A stretch of 64,000 bases of DNA from Bradyrhizobium diazoefficiens. GTDB lineage: Bacteria > Pseudomonadota > Alphaproteobacteria > Rhizobiales > Xanthobacteraceae. The DNA is taken from NCBI RefSeq assembly GCF_016616235.1, contig NZ_CP067100.1, positions 6,135,001-6,199,000 of the forward strand, in the 5' to 3' direction. The position numbers were made by a program, and so were the translations under genes. Positions within the stretch are counted from its first letter, which is position 1; every line of letters starts with the position of its first letter. Below are positions 36,155-43,862 of this stretch, piece after piece. A model generated the notes under the pieces. It was not told the DNA's origin. It was given only the letters and a program-made list of their open reading frames with translations, and ran no database searches.

Positions 36155-37701
36155 GAACGTCCTCCTGCTTCCAGCAGAGGACTTTGCGGCACGGCATGGG
36201 CCCTGATCCAGTCATCAAGCGCCGCGATCTCGTCGGCACTTAGTCGCAGGCCGAGCTTGGAACGGCGCCAGACGATGTCCTCCGCGGTGACGGCCCATTC
36301 ATTGGCCATGAGATAGCGGACCTCGCGCTGGGTCAGTGTCGCACCAAAAGCCTGGCCGAGATCGACCGCGGACTTCGCATCGCCCAGCAGCTTGATCGCC
36401 CGGGTGCCGTAGGCGCGCGCAAGGCGCCGCGCGTGCTCATGGCTGAGGAAGGGATAGCCGCGCTGGAGCTCGGCGATCAGGCCGTCTACATCGGACACGC
36501 CCATGTCGCCGCCGGGCAGCGGCCATTTGCCGGTCCAGCCCTCGCGCGCTTTCGCACTGCGAAGATACGGCGCGAGCCGTTCCAGCGCCTCCTCGGCGAG
36601 GCGGCGGTAGGTCGTGATCTTGCCGCCATAGATCGACAGCAGCGGCACGCCGCCGGGGGTGTCGAGCTCGAACACGTAGTCGCGGGTCGCGGCCTTGGCC
36701 TCGTTGGCGCCGTCGTCATAGAGCGGTCGTACACCGGAATAGGTCCAGACCACGTCCTCCGGACTCACGGGCTTGGCCAGATATTCGCTCGCGGCGGCGC
36801 AGAGATACTGGATCTCCTCAGGCGTCGCCTTCACCTTGGCAGGGTCGCCGTCATAATCGCGATCGGTGGTGCCGATCAGCGTGAAGTCGTCCTGGTAGGG
36901 AATCACGAAGATGATGCGGCCATCGGCATTCTGGAACATGTAGGCGCGGTCGTGATCATAGAGCTTTTTCACCACGATGTGCGAGCCCTGCACCAGGCGC
37001 ACCTTGGCTTTGGCATTGACCCCGGCGCCGCGGCCGAGCACGTCCTCGACCCAGGGGCCGCCGGCATTGACCAGGGCCTTCGCCCGAATCGACGACCGCA
37101 CGCCGGTCAACGTGTCGATCATGCTCACTGTCCAGATGCCATCGGACTGGCGGATCTCGGTGGCGCGGGTGCGGGTGCGGATCTCGGCGCCTTTGTCGGC
37201 GGCATCGCGCGCATTGAGCACGACGAGGCGGGCGTCATCGACGAAGCAGTCGGAATATTCGAAGGCGCGGGCGTAGCGATTCGGGATCAGCGGCTTGCCG
37301 ACCTCATCGCGCCTGAGGTCGACCGACCGGGTCGCCGGCAGCAGGTGACGGCCACCGATGTGATCGTAGAGGAAGAGGCCGAGGCGGAGCAGCCAGGCCG
37401 GACGCAGGCCGGCATGGTGCGGCAAAACGAAACGCAATGGGCGGATGATGTGGGGCGCGATGCCCCAGAGGATCTCGCGCTCGATCAGCGCCTCACGGAC
37501 CAGCCGGAACTCGTAATATTCGAGATAGCGCAGGCCGCCATGAACGAGCTTGGTCGACCAAGACGAGGTCCCGCTCGCCAGATCGTTCATTTCGCACAGG
37601 AAAACCGTGTTGCCGCGGCCCACCGCGTCGCGCGCGATGCCGCAGCCGTTAACACCGCCTCCAATGATGGCGAGGTCGAAAATACGCTCCAACAGACGCA
37701 T
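36151..37701 (-). CDS. glpD: Glycerol-3-phosphate dehydrogenase (aerobic, FAD)
   Basis: A 516-residue flavoprotein oxidising glycerol 3-phosphate to dihydroxyacetone phosphate and passing electrons to quinone at the membrane. The FAD-binding motif IIGGGVNGCGIARD lies near residues 13-26; SGTSSWSTKLVHGGLRYLEY (about 42-61) and TTDRDYDGD (about 270-278) are conserved. The DAO_C domain is at the C-terminus. First gene of the glycerol-uptake operon, overlapping glpS by four bases. An 11-bp-armed inverted repeat 34-70 bases upstream is the probable GlpR operator. Ribosome site GGGGG. Confidence 0.95.
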   Translation of the reverse strand: MRLLERIFDLAIIGGGVNGCGIARDAVGRGNTVFLCEMNDLASGTSSWSTKLVHGGLRYLEYYEFRLVREALIEREILWGIAPHIIRPLRFVLPHHAGLRPAWLLRLGLFLYDHIGGRHLLPATRSVDLRRDEVGKPLIPNRYARAFEYSDCFVDDARLVVLNARDAADKGAEIRTRTRATEIRQSDGIWTVSMIDTLTGVRSSIRAKALVNAGGPWVEDVLGRGAGVNAKAKVRLVQGSHIVVKKLYDHDRAYMFQNADGRIIFVIPYQDDFTLIGTTDRDYDGDPAKVKATPEEIQYLCAAASEYLAKPVSPEDVVWTYSGVRPLYDDGANEAKAATRDYVFELDTPGGVPLLSIYGGKITTYRRLAEEALERLAPYLRSAKAREGWTGKWPLPGGDMGVSDVDGLIAELQRGYPFLSHEHARRLARAYGTRAIKLLGDAKSAVDLGQAFGATLTQREVRYLMANEWAVTAEDIVWRRSKLGLRLSADEIAALDDWIRAHAVPQSPLLEAGGRS

Positions 37702-37734
37702 CCCCCGGCGACCGCTCGTTCCCTCGAGCGGTGA

Positions 37735-37771
37735 CTTTCGTTTTTGATTAGATCACACCAAAAAACGAAAG
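37735..37771. promoter_or_regulatory. Putative GlpR operator in front of glpD
   Basis: CTTTCGTTTTT (37735-37745) and AAAAACGAAAG (37761-37771) are perfect 11-base inverted arms with a 15-base spacer, 34-70 bases upstream of glpD. The TTTCGTTT core resembles operators of DeoR/GlpR-type repressors. The glpR gene is 0.9 kb upstream on the same strand. Confidence 0.65.
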
Positions 37772-37881
37772 CAAGATGAAAGAGAGGCGAAGGGAAGTGA
37801 AAGAGGAACTTTTCAACACCCCGGCGGGGCGGCCGATTGGACGCATCCAAGCGCTAGTGATCGCTCAGGCTGGCGCTTGAA

Positions 37882-37899
37882 TGTAGCAACATATCTACA
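37882..37899. promoter_or_regulatory. Putative operator of the Phd-PIN module
   Basis: TGTAG and CTACA flank eight bases, 44-61 bases before the antitoxin start, overlapping an AT-rich ATATCTACATAT core likely to hold the promoter. Phd antitoxins usually autoregulate by binding such palindromes. Confidence 0.5.
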
Positions 37900-37942
37900 T
37901 ATACGGTTACTCAACTGAGAGCCACAAACCGGGAGGCTGACG

Positions 37943-38194
37943 ATGGTGACCACCCTCACGAGTCGAGAATTCAATCAGGACACCAGCGGCGCGAAAAAGG
38001 CGGCCTCGCAAGGGCCCGTCTTCATTACGGACCGCGGCCGCCCGGCCCATGTCCTGCTGACCATCGAGGACTATTTGCGTTTGACCGGCGGACATATGAG
38101 TCTCGCCGAAGCTCTGGCGCAGTCGGGCGCGGACTTTGATTTCGATCCGCCCCGCATGGCCGGCGGGATCTTCAAATCTGCCGACCTCGACTGA
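37943..38194 (+). CDS. Phd/YefM family antitoxin
   Basis: An 83-residue antitoxin with the Phd N-terminal DNA-binding fold (about 4-55: LTSREFNQDTSGAKKAA, then GPVFITDRGRPAHVLLTIEDY) and an acidic, hydrophobic C-terminus (SGADFDFDPPR) to wrap the toxin. The ribosome site is GGGAGG. The toxin ATG overlaps its stop by one base (TGATG), typical of coupled toxin-antitoxin pairs. Located on the opposite strand between glpR and glpD. Confidence 0.9.
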   Translation: MVTTLTSREFNQDTSGAKKAASQGPVFITDRGRPAHVLLTIEDYLRLTGGHMSLAEALAQSGADFDFDPPRMAGGIFKSADLD

Positions 38195-38610
38195 TGTTTC
38201 TGCTGGACACCAACGTTATTTCCGAACTGAGGCGACCAGATAGAGCGGATCGCAATGTCGTCGCCTGGGCCAATGCAATTCCCGCGGCCAATTTTTTCAT
38301 GTCCGTCATCTCGATACTCGAAGTCGAACTGGGCGCGCGCCTGATCGAGCGCAAGGACGCGGCGCGAGGTGCCGTCCTGCGCACATGGATCGACGGTCAA
38401 ATTCTGGTTCGTTTCGAGGGACGGATCCTAGCCATCGACACGGCCGTGGCACAGCGCCGCGCGCAACTTCACGTCCCTAACCCGCGGGCCGAACGCGACG
38501 CGCTCATCGCAGCAACCGCGCTTGTTCACGGTTTGACGGTGGTTACGCGCAATGTGGGAGATTTCGAACCTACGGGCGTGCCGCTGCTCAACCCGTGGGA
38601 CGGCGCTTAA
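38194..38610 (+). CDS. PIN-domain toxin (VapC/FitB-like)
   Basis: A 138-residue PIN-domain ribonuclease. The active-site acidic residues are visible: LLDTNVISEL (Asp4), ISILEVELGARL (Glu near 48), and NPRAERDALIAATALVHG (Asp near 101), then TRNVGDF (Asp near 119). Likely cleaves RNA, with tRNA or rRNA targets known for relatives; target here unknown. Overlaps its Phd-type antitoxin by one base. Confidence 0.92.
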   Translation: MFLLDTNVISELRRPDRADRNVVAWANAIPAANFFMSVISILEVELGARLIERKDAARGAVLRTWIDGQILVRFEGRILAIDTAVAQRRAQLHVPNPRAERDALIAATALVHGLTVVTRNVGDFEPTGVPLLNPWDGA

Positions 38611-38614
38611 GCCG

Positions 38615-39460
38615 CTACCGGAGCCGCACCACCGGAGTGGCCTCAGGCGCGGCGTCCTGCACATCGGCCTGGGCGTCCTCAATGTCCGCCCCCTTCGGCA
38701 TCGCCTCGACCACCTCGATGCCCTTGCTGTGGCAGATGGTGGCGAGGCGCTCGGGGAGCTCCTGATCGGTGACGAAGGTCTGGATCTGGGTGATGTGGGC
38801 GATGCGCACCGGCGCGCTCCGGCGCAGCTTGGTGGAATCGGCGACCAGCATGACGCTGCGGGCGTTGGCGATGATGGCTTGGGCAACCTGCACCTCGCGA
38901 TAGTCGAAGTCGAGCAGAGCGCCCTCCTCGTCGATTGCGGACGCCCCGATGATGGCGTAGTCGACCTTGAACTGGCCGATCAGCTGCGTCGCGGTCGAGC
39001 CGACCACGGCGCCGTCGGCGCGCCGCACCGTGCCGCCGGCCACCACCACCTCGATGCGGGGATGACGGTAGAGCAGCATGGCGACATTGAGATTGTTAGT
39101 AATGACGAGAAGGTCCTCGTGCGAAGTCAGCGCGCTCGCCACCTCCTCGGTGGTGGTGCCGATGTTGATGAACAGCGAGCAGCCGTTCGGGATCAGCGAT
39201 GCGGCGGCAGCGCCGATCGCCTTCTTCTCGTCGGCGGCGACGAAGCGGCGCGCCTCGTAAGCCAGGTTCTCGACGCCGGAGGCGATGATGGCGCCGCCAT
39301 GGATGCGGGTCAGCGATCTCCGCTCGCAGAGATCATTGAGGTCCTTGCGGATGGTCTGCGCCGAGACCTCGAACTTGCGCGCGAGCTCGTCGACCATGAC
39401 GCGGCCCGAGGCGCGCGCGATGTTGAGGATTTCGGCTTGGCGATGGGTCAGTCCGGTCAC
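38615..39460 (-). CDS. glpR: DeoR-family transcriptional regulator of glycerol 3-phosphate metabolism
   Basis: A 281-residue regulator. The HTH_DeoR domain covers about 5-57 (RQAEILNIARASGRVMVDEL, AQTIRKDLNDL, with HGGA at 54-57), followed by the DeoR sensor domain with NIGTTTEEVA (about 99-108) and DYAIIGASAIDEEG (about 166-179). The last 25 residues are an Ala/Asp/Glu/Pro extension. By position upstream of glpD it should be GlpR, a repressor released by glycerol 3-phosphate. A toxin-antitoxin pair now lies between it and glpD. A HAD phosphatase gene is 72 bases upstream on the same strand. Confidence 0.85.
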   Translation of the reverse strand: MTGLTHRQAEILNIARASGRVMVDELARKFEVSAQTIRKDLNDLCERRSLTRIHGGAIIASGVENLAYEARRFVAADEKKAIGAAAASLIPNGCSLFINIGTTTEEVASALTSHEDLLVITNNLNVAMLLYRHPRIEVVVAGGTVRRADGAVVGSTATQLIGQFKVDYAIIGASAIDEEGALLDFDYREVQVAQAIIANARSVMLVADSTKLRRSAPVRIAHITQIQTFVTDQELPERLATICHSKGIEVVEAMPKGADIEDAQADVQDAAPEATPVVRLR

Positions 39461-39532
39461 AGCAATGGCCTCAAATCTGGATGCCGCATCGTGCGGCGGT
39501 TCGCGCGTCCGGTCAACGACGGACGATGCCCC

Positions 39533-40207
39533 TCACCACGACATCGCGGAAGCGAGACGCGCAAGCAGTTCCGGATCGTCGAAGGCGCTGGCGGAGGCGA
39601 TCGCACCGGCGCCCACAAGGTCAGCGTGGCTGAGGCTGGTCCGGATGCCAATCGTCGGAATCCCGGCGGCGGTGGCGGACTGCACGCCCGAGCGGGAGTC
39701 CTCGAATGCGATCGACGCCGCCGCGCTGCCGCCGACGAAACGAAGGCCTTCCTGATAGGGCAGCGGATGCGGCTTGCCGTGCGGCAGTTCGTCGCCGATC
39801 ACGAGCGCCTTGAAGCGGTGGGTGATGCCGAGGCCTGAGAGCAACAGCTCGGCGTTCAGACGCGGCGCGTTGGTCACGGCGACCATGGGAATGCCGGCGG
39901 CGTCCGCCCGGTCGAGCAACGCCATCAGGCCTGGCAGCGGTTCGATCTGCCCGGCGACGAGGGTGCGGAAGACTTCTTCCTTCTCGCCGAGGATCACCGC
40001 GCGCCGTTCCACGGTTTCGTCGGGCAGAAAGCGCTCGCCGATCGACGCGTTGCCGAAGCCTTGCAGCTCTTTCGAGAAGCGCGCGTGATCGAACACATGG
40101 CCGCGCGGCCCAAGCACCTGGTTGAAGGCCTTGAGATGCAGCGGATCGGTGTTGGCGAGCGTGCCGTCGATGTCGAACAGCAGCGACTTGCCGAGAGCTT
40201 CGATCAT
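39533..40207 (-). CDS. HAD superfamily IA hydrolase
   Basis: A 224-residue phosphatase of the beta-phosphoglucomutase/phosphoglycolate phosphatase group. Motif I is LLFDIDGTLANT (nucleophile Asp12), motif II VAVTNAPR (about 109-116), motif III Lys in HGKPHPLPY (about 144-152), motif IV EDSRSGVQSA. It could act on glycerol 3-phosphate or another small phosphate; the locus gives a hint but no proof. It lies directly upstream of glpR, so may share its transcript. No glpK is in the window. Confidence 0.85.
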   Translation of the reverse strand: MIEALGKSLLFDIDGTLANTDPLHLKAFNQVLGPRGHVFDHARFSKELQGFGNASIGERFLPDETVERRAVILGEKEEVFRTLVAGQIEPLPGLMALLDRADAAGIPMVAVTNAPRLNAELLLSGLGITHRFKALVIGDELPHGKPHPLPYQEGLRFVGGSAAASIAFEDSRSGVQSATAAGIPTIGIRTSLSHADLVGAGAIASASAFDDPELLARLASAMSW

Positions 40208-40361
40208 TTCCGTACTTTCCCAAATGCAGGACGCATCAATGCGGAAGACGTATCAATACAGCCTCAAACGCGCAATGACGCACGTGCATGACCACCACGC
40301 GACACTCGACAAAGCCGCGCGCGGCTGCAACACTCCATGCAAGACCAAAAAGGAGGAAACG

Positions 40362-40814
40362 ATGACGATCAACCGACGCGATCTGGCTCTCTCGACTCTG
40401 GCTATCTCAGTGCTTGCGCTCGCGTCACCGGCGCTCGCCGCGTCGGCGGACGAGGAAGCCGTGGCGAAGAAGGTCGAGGCCTTCCGCCTCGCCCAGATTG
40501 CGGCCGACCCCAAGGCGCTCGGCGCGCTGTGCTGGGACGATCTCAGCTACAGCCATTCCAGCGGCAAGGTCGAGGACAAGGCGACCTTCATCGCCAACGC
40601 CACCGACGGCAAATCAAAGTTTCTCTCGATCGAATACAAGGACCCGACCATCAAGGTCGTTGGCCCCGCCGCGATCGTCCGCTTCCACTGGGTCGCGGAG
40701 CAGGAGATGGCGGCCGACGGGAAAAAAGTGCCGACCAACCTTCACATCCTGATGAACTGGCAGAAGCAAGGCGACGAGTGGAAGCTCTTGTCGCGCGCGG
40801 CGACGAAGTTGTGA
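40362..40814 (+). CDS. Exported NTF2-like protein
   Basis: A 150-residue protein. The N-terminus TINRRDLALSTLAIS followed by ASPALAASA looks like a twin-arginine signal peptide (RR at about 5-6), cleavage near 27. The mature part fits the SnoaL/DUF4440 NTF2-like fold: VEAFRLAQIAADPKALGALC, LSYSHSSGKVEDKATFI and EWKLLSRAAT. These often bind small ligands; function unknown. ATG 40362 is preceded by a full AAGGAGG; the longer ORF begins without a ribosome site in the preceding gene's region. Confidence 0.85.
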   Translation: MTINRRDLALSTLAISVLALASPALAASADEEAVAKKVEAFRLAQIAADPKALGALCWDDLSYSHSSGKVEDKATFIANATDGKSKFLSIEYKDPTIKVVGPAAIVRFHWVAEQEMAADGKKVPTNLHILMNWQKQGDEWKLLSRAATKL

Positions 40815-40820
40815 TCCACC

Positions 40821-40920
40821 GTCATTCCGGGACGCGAAGGCGCGGGCCCGGAATCCATTAGTCGGCAATGTCTGCAGCATGATAGATTCCGGGTTCGCGC
40901 TTCGCGCGTCCCGGAATGAC
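40821..40920. repeat. Palindromic element, GTCATTCCGGGGC type, copy 2
   Basis: GTCATTCCGGGACGCGAAGG to CGCGTCCCGGAATGAC with inner CCGGAATCCAT and AGATTCCGGG. Same family as 17082-17182. It sits between convergent genes and starts seven bases after the NTF2-like stop. Confidence 0.88.
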
Positions 40921-40928
40921 AGTGTCAG

Positions 40929-41120
40929 TCAAGCCGCCTCCTTCACCTCGCCGTTCACCAGCTTGCGCGCAGCGCGTTCGGCTTCGCGGGCGTTGCGGAA
41001 GAGCTGGCCTTCGAGGCGATTGAATTGGTGGGATGAGGCGAAGAAGCAGTAGCCGCCCTGGCTGCGAACGACGATGCCCGCGGTTTCCGAGTTAACTTCG
41101 ATAATGTAGCTGTCCGGCAT
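40929..41120 (-). CDS. Small hypothetical protein
   Basis: A 63-residue protein beginning MPDSYIIEVNSETAGIVVR, with strand-rich first half and a C-terminal helix (EGQLFRNAREAERAARKLVNG). I recognise it only as a conserved small protein of this group of bacteria; function unknown. ATG 41120 was chosen over an ATG nine codons earlier because the homologous core starts there; ribosome site is weak. Confidence 0.65.
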   Translation of the reverse strand: MPDSYIIEVNSETAGIVVRSQGGYCFFASSHQFNRLEGQLFRNAREAERAARKLVNGEVKEAA

Positions 41121-41341
41121 GGCCCGTAGATTCCTCAGTGCGGGCAAATAACCGGGTCCCTGCCCGAAAGTTCCTCAGGCAAATCAGCCGGTTTCCACCC
41201 CGAATCGACGCGCTATTGAGTACGCCGGGACCTCATCCGTTTTATGACCCGTTCTTGGCAAAGCCGCGACGCGTTGACTCATGCGCGCCGCGTTTGATGG
41301 GCCGGACAGGTTCGTGAGATGCGACGCAAAACCGCGCGCGA

Positions 41342-41752
41342 TTACGTCGCAATCGGCGCGTCGGTCGGGCGAACTTCCTGCGGGCGGCCATGCTCGTCGA
41401 TCGAGACATAGGTAAAATTTCCATCGGTGACGAGGAACGGATGCTCCTCTCCGCGTCGCAGCGCCCATGCTTCGAGATGCACGGTCATCGAGGTGCGGCC
41501 GACCCGCACGAGATTGGCATAGACCGAGACGAGATCGCCAACATAGACGGCTTTGCGAAAATTCATCGCCTCGATCGCGACGGTCACAGTGCGCGACTTC
41601 GCCGTCTTGGACGCGAACACGCCGCCGCCGACGTCCATCTGGCTCAGCAGCCAGCCGCCGAAAATGTCGCCATTGGCGTTGGTGTCGGCCGGCATCGCCA
41701 GCGTGCGGATGCAGAGATCGCCGCGCGGCGCGGTATCGGACTTTTCGCTCAT
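41342..41752 (-). CDS. yciA: YciA-type acyl-CoA thioesterase
   Basis: A 136-residue single hotdog-fold thioesterase hydrolysing acyl-CoAs. The signature TNANGDIFGGWLLSQMD (about 21-37) has the catalytic Asp/Gly loop, then VTVAIEAMNFRKAVYVGD. Its ATG is seven bases after the FadJ-like stop, making it the last gene of the beta-oxidation operon, perhaps to recover CoA from stalled intermediates. Confidence 0.9.
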   Translation of the reverse strand: MSEKSDTAPRGDLCIRTLAMPADTNANGDIFGGWLLSQMDVGGGVFASKTAKSRTVTVAIEAMNFRKAVYVGDLVSVYANLVRVGRTSMTVHLEAWALRRGEEHPFLVTDGNFTYVSIDEHGRPQEVRPTDAPIAT

Positions 41753-41759
41753 ATGGCTC

Positions 41760-43862
41760 TCACTTGAAATTATCCCAGCCCGGATCGGGCGCAAAGCGTT
41801 CGCCGAATCGTTCGGCCAGCGCGCGCAGGCTGGATACAATGTTTTCAATACCGCGCGTGCGCGCATAATTCAGTGGACCGCCGCGGAACGGCGCATAACC
41901 GGTGCCGAAGATCATGGCGCCATCGACTGCATCGGGATCGTCGACGATGCCTTCCCGAAGCGCCGCAACGCAGACATTGGACATCGGCAGCACCAGGCGG
42001 TCGATCATCTGGTCGGTGACGCGCGGGCCGGTCTCGGGCAGCGCTGCCTTCTCCGCCTTGCCGTCCTTCCAAATGTAGAAGCCTTTGCCGGTCTTGCGGC
42101 CGAGCTCGCCCTTGGCGACCTTCTCGCGCAGCCAGGCCGGCGTCGGCGGCAGAAAATCGCCGAATTTGGTGCGCAGCATGTCACCGACATCGAGGCAGAT
42201 GTCGAGGCCCACCTGATCGGCGAGTTCGATCGGCCCCATCGGCATGCCGAACTGTTCGGCCGCGGCGTCGATCAGGCGCTGGTCGGTCTTCTCGTCCAGC
42301 ATCACCATCGCCTCCAGCATGTAGGGCGTCAGTGCGCGGTTGACGAGGAAGCCGGGCGAGCTCTTGACGCGTAGCGGCAGGCGATCGATCGCACCGATAA
42401 AGGCAAGGGCCGCTTGCAGCACTTGCGCATCGTTGCCGTCATGGCTGACGACCTCGACCAGTTGCAGCCGCGACACCGGGTTGAAGAAGTGCAGGCCAAC
42501 CAGCCGCTCGGGCCGCGCCAGCGTGGTGCGCAAATCCTGAAGCGGAATGCTGGATGTGTTGGTCGCCAGGATCGCACCCGGCTTCATCCTGGGCTCGAGG
42601 CCGGCATAGACCTTCTGCTTCAGCTCGAGCTTTTCCGGCACCGCCTCGATGATGAGATCGGCGTTGCGGACGCCCTCCCCGTCCATGTCTGGGATCAGGC
42701 GATCGAGCGCGTCGCGCACCTCGGTCGGCTTGCGGATGATCTTACCGTAGAGCTCCGCGGCCCGCTTCACCGCACCCGCGATCGGCTCCGCCTTCATGTC
42801 GGCGAGCGAGACGCGCAGCCCCTGCCCGGCTACCCAAGCCGCGATGTCGCCGCCCATGGCGCCGGCGCCGATAACGTGGACGTGCTTGATCGCGTTGCCG
42901 CCGCCGGCAGCCTTCTTCATCTGCTCGCGCAGGAAGAACACGCGGATCAGATTCTGCGCCGTCGGGGTCACCATCAACTTGGCGAACGACGCCTGCTCAG
43001 CCTTGAGCATCGCGGCCTTGCTGCCGCCATGAGTCTCCCAGAGATCGATCAGCGCGTAAGGCGCGGGGTAGTGCTCGCGGGACGCGGCCTTCGCCGCCTC
43101 TGCGCGCATGCGCTTTGCGAGCAGCCCGCGCACGAGCGAGAGGTTGGCCCCGCGCGTGAGAAATCCTGGACGAGCTCGCTTCAACCGGCCGAACAGTGCA
43201 TCCTTCACGGCGCCGCGGACGTGGCGCTCCTGGGTCACGGTGTCGACGAGGCCGAGCGACTTGGCGCGGCGCGCATCGATGGTGCGGCCGGTCAGCATCA
43301 GCGCCATCGACTGGGTCGGGTTGACCAGCGCGGTGAAACGCGCGGTGCCACCGAGGCCGGGATGCAGGCCCAGCATCACCTCGGGGAAGCCGAAGCGCGC
43401 GCCGTCGATCGCGATGCGCGACTGACAGGCCAGCGCGACCTCCAGCCCGCCGCCGAGACAGAAGCCGTGGATCACCGCGACGGTCGGCAGCCTCAACGCT
43501 TCCAGATGATCGACCACGGCATGCGCGGCGCGGATGCGCGTCTCCACCATCCCGGGATCGCTGGCGCCGCGGAATTCGTTGACGTCGGCGCCCGCGATGA
43601 AGCCGGACGGCTTTGCCGAGCGGATCACGAGACCGGCCGGCCGCTCGGTCTCGATCGCCGCGAGTACCGCGTCGAACTCCTCCATCACGTCCGAGGAGAG
43701 CGTATTGGCGCTGGCGTCGGCGCCGTCGAACAGCAGCCAGGCGACGCCATCGGCATCGCGCGTCAGCCTGAAGTGCTTGTACGGACCGCCGGGCGCGGCC
43801 TGCGGCCCGAGCGTCAGCACCCGGTCGCCGAGCGCGGTCATGATCTTCGAGTCCATGGTCAT
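41760..43862 (-). CDS. Multifunctional fatty acid oxidation enzyme, FadJ/FadB alpha-subunit type
   Basis: A 700-residue fusion of enoyl-CoA hydratase and 3-hydroxyacyl-CoA dehydrogenase. The crotonase part (about 20-205) has FIAGADVNEF and GFCLGGGLEVALACQ oxyanion segments; the NAD Rossmann motif is VIGAGAMGGDIAAWVAG (about 330-346), and the two C-terminal dehydrogenase domains follow (SPGFLVNRALTPYMLEA near 510). Together with the thiolase it completes beta-oxidation. Start taken at ATG 43862, overlapping the thiolase stop by four bases (ATGA); an ATG two codons later is possible. Confidence 0.93.
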   Translation of the reverse strand: MTMDSKIMTALGDRVLTLGPQAAPGGPYKHFRLTRDADGVAWLLFDGADASANTLSSDVMEEFDAVLAAIETERPAGLVIRSAKPSGFIAGADVNEFRGASDPGMVETRIRAAHAVVDHLEALRLPTVAVIHGFCLGGGLEVALACQSRIAIDGARFGFPEVMLGLHPGLGGTARFTALVNPTQSMALMLTGRTIDARRAKSLGLVDTVTQERHVRGAVKDALFGRLKRARPGFLTRGANLSLVRGLLAKRMRAEAAKAASREHYPAPYALIDLWETHGGSKAAMLKAEQASFAKLMVTPTAQNLIRVFFLREQMKKAAGGGNAIKHVHVIGAGAMGGDIAAWVAGQGLRVSLADMKAEPIAGAVKRAAELYGKIIRKPTEVRDALDRLIPDMDGEGVRNADLIIEAVPEKLELKQKVYAGLEPRMKPGAILATNTSSIPLQDLRTTLARPERLVGLHFFNPVSRLQLVEVVSHDGNDAQVLQAALAFIGAIDRLPLRVKSSPGFLVNRALTPYMLEAMVMLDEKTDQRLIDAAAEQFGMPMGPIELADQVGLDICLDVGDMLRTKFGDFLPPTPAWLREKVAKGELGRKTGKGFYIWKDGKAEKAALPETGPRVTDQMIDRLVLPMSNVCVAALREGIVDDPDAVDGAMIFGTGYAPFRGGPLNYARTRGIENIVSSLRALAERFGERFAPDPGWDNFK

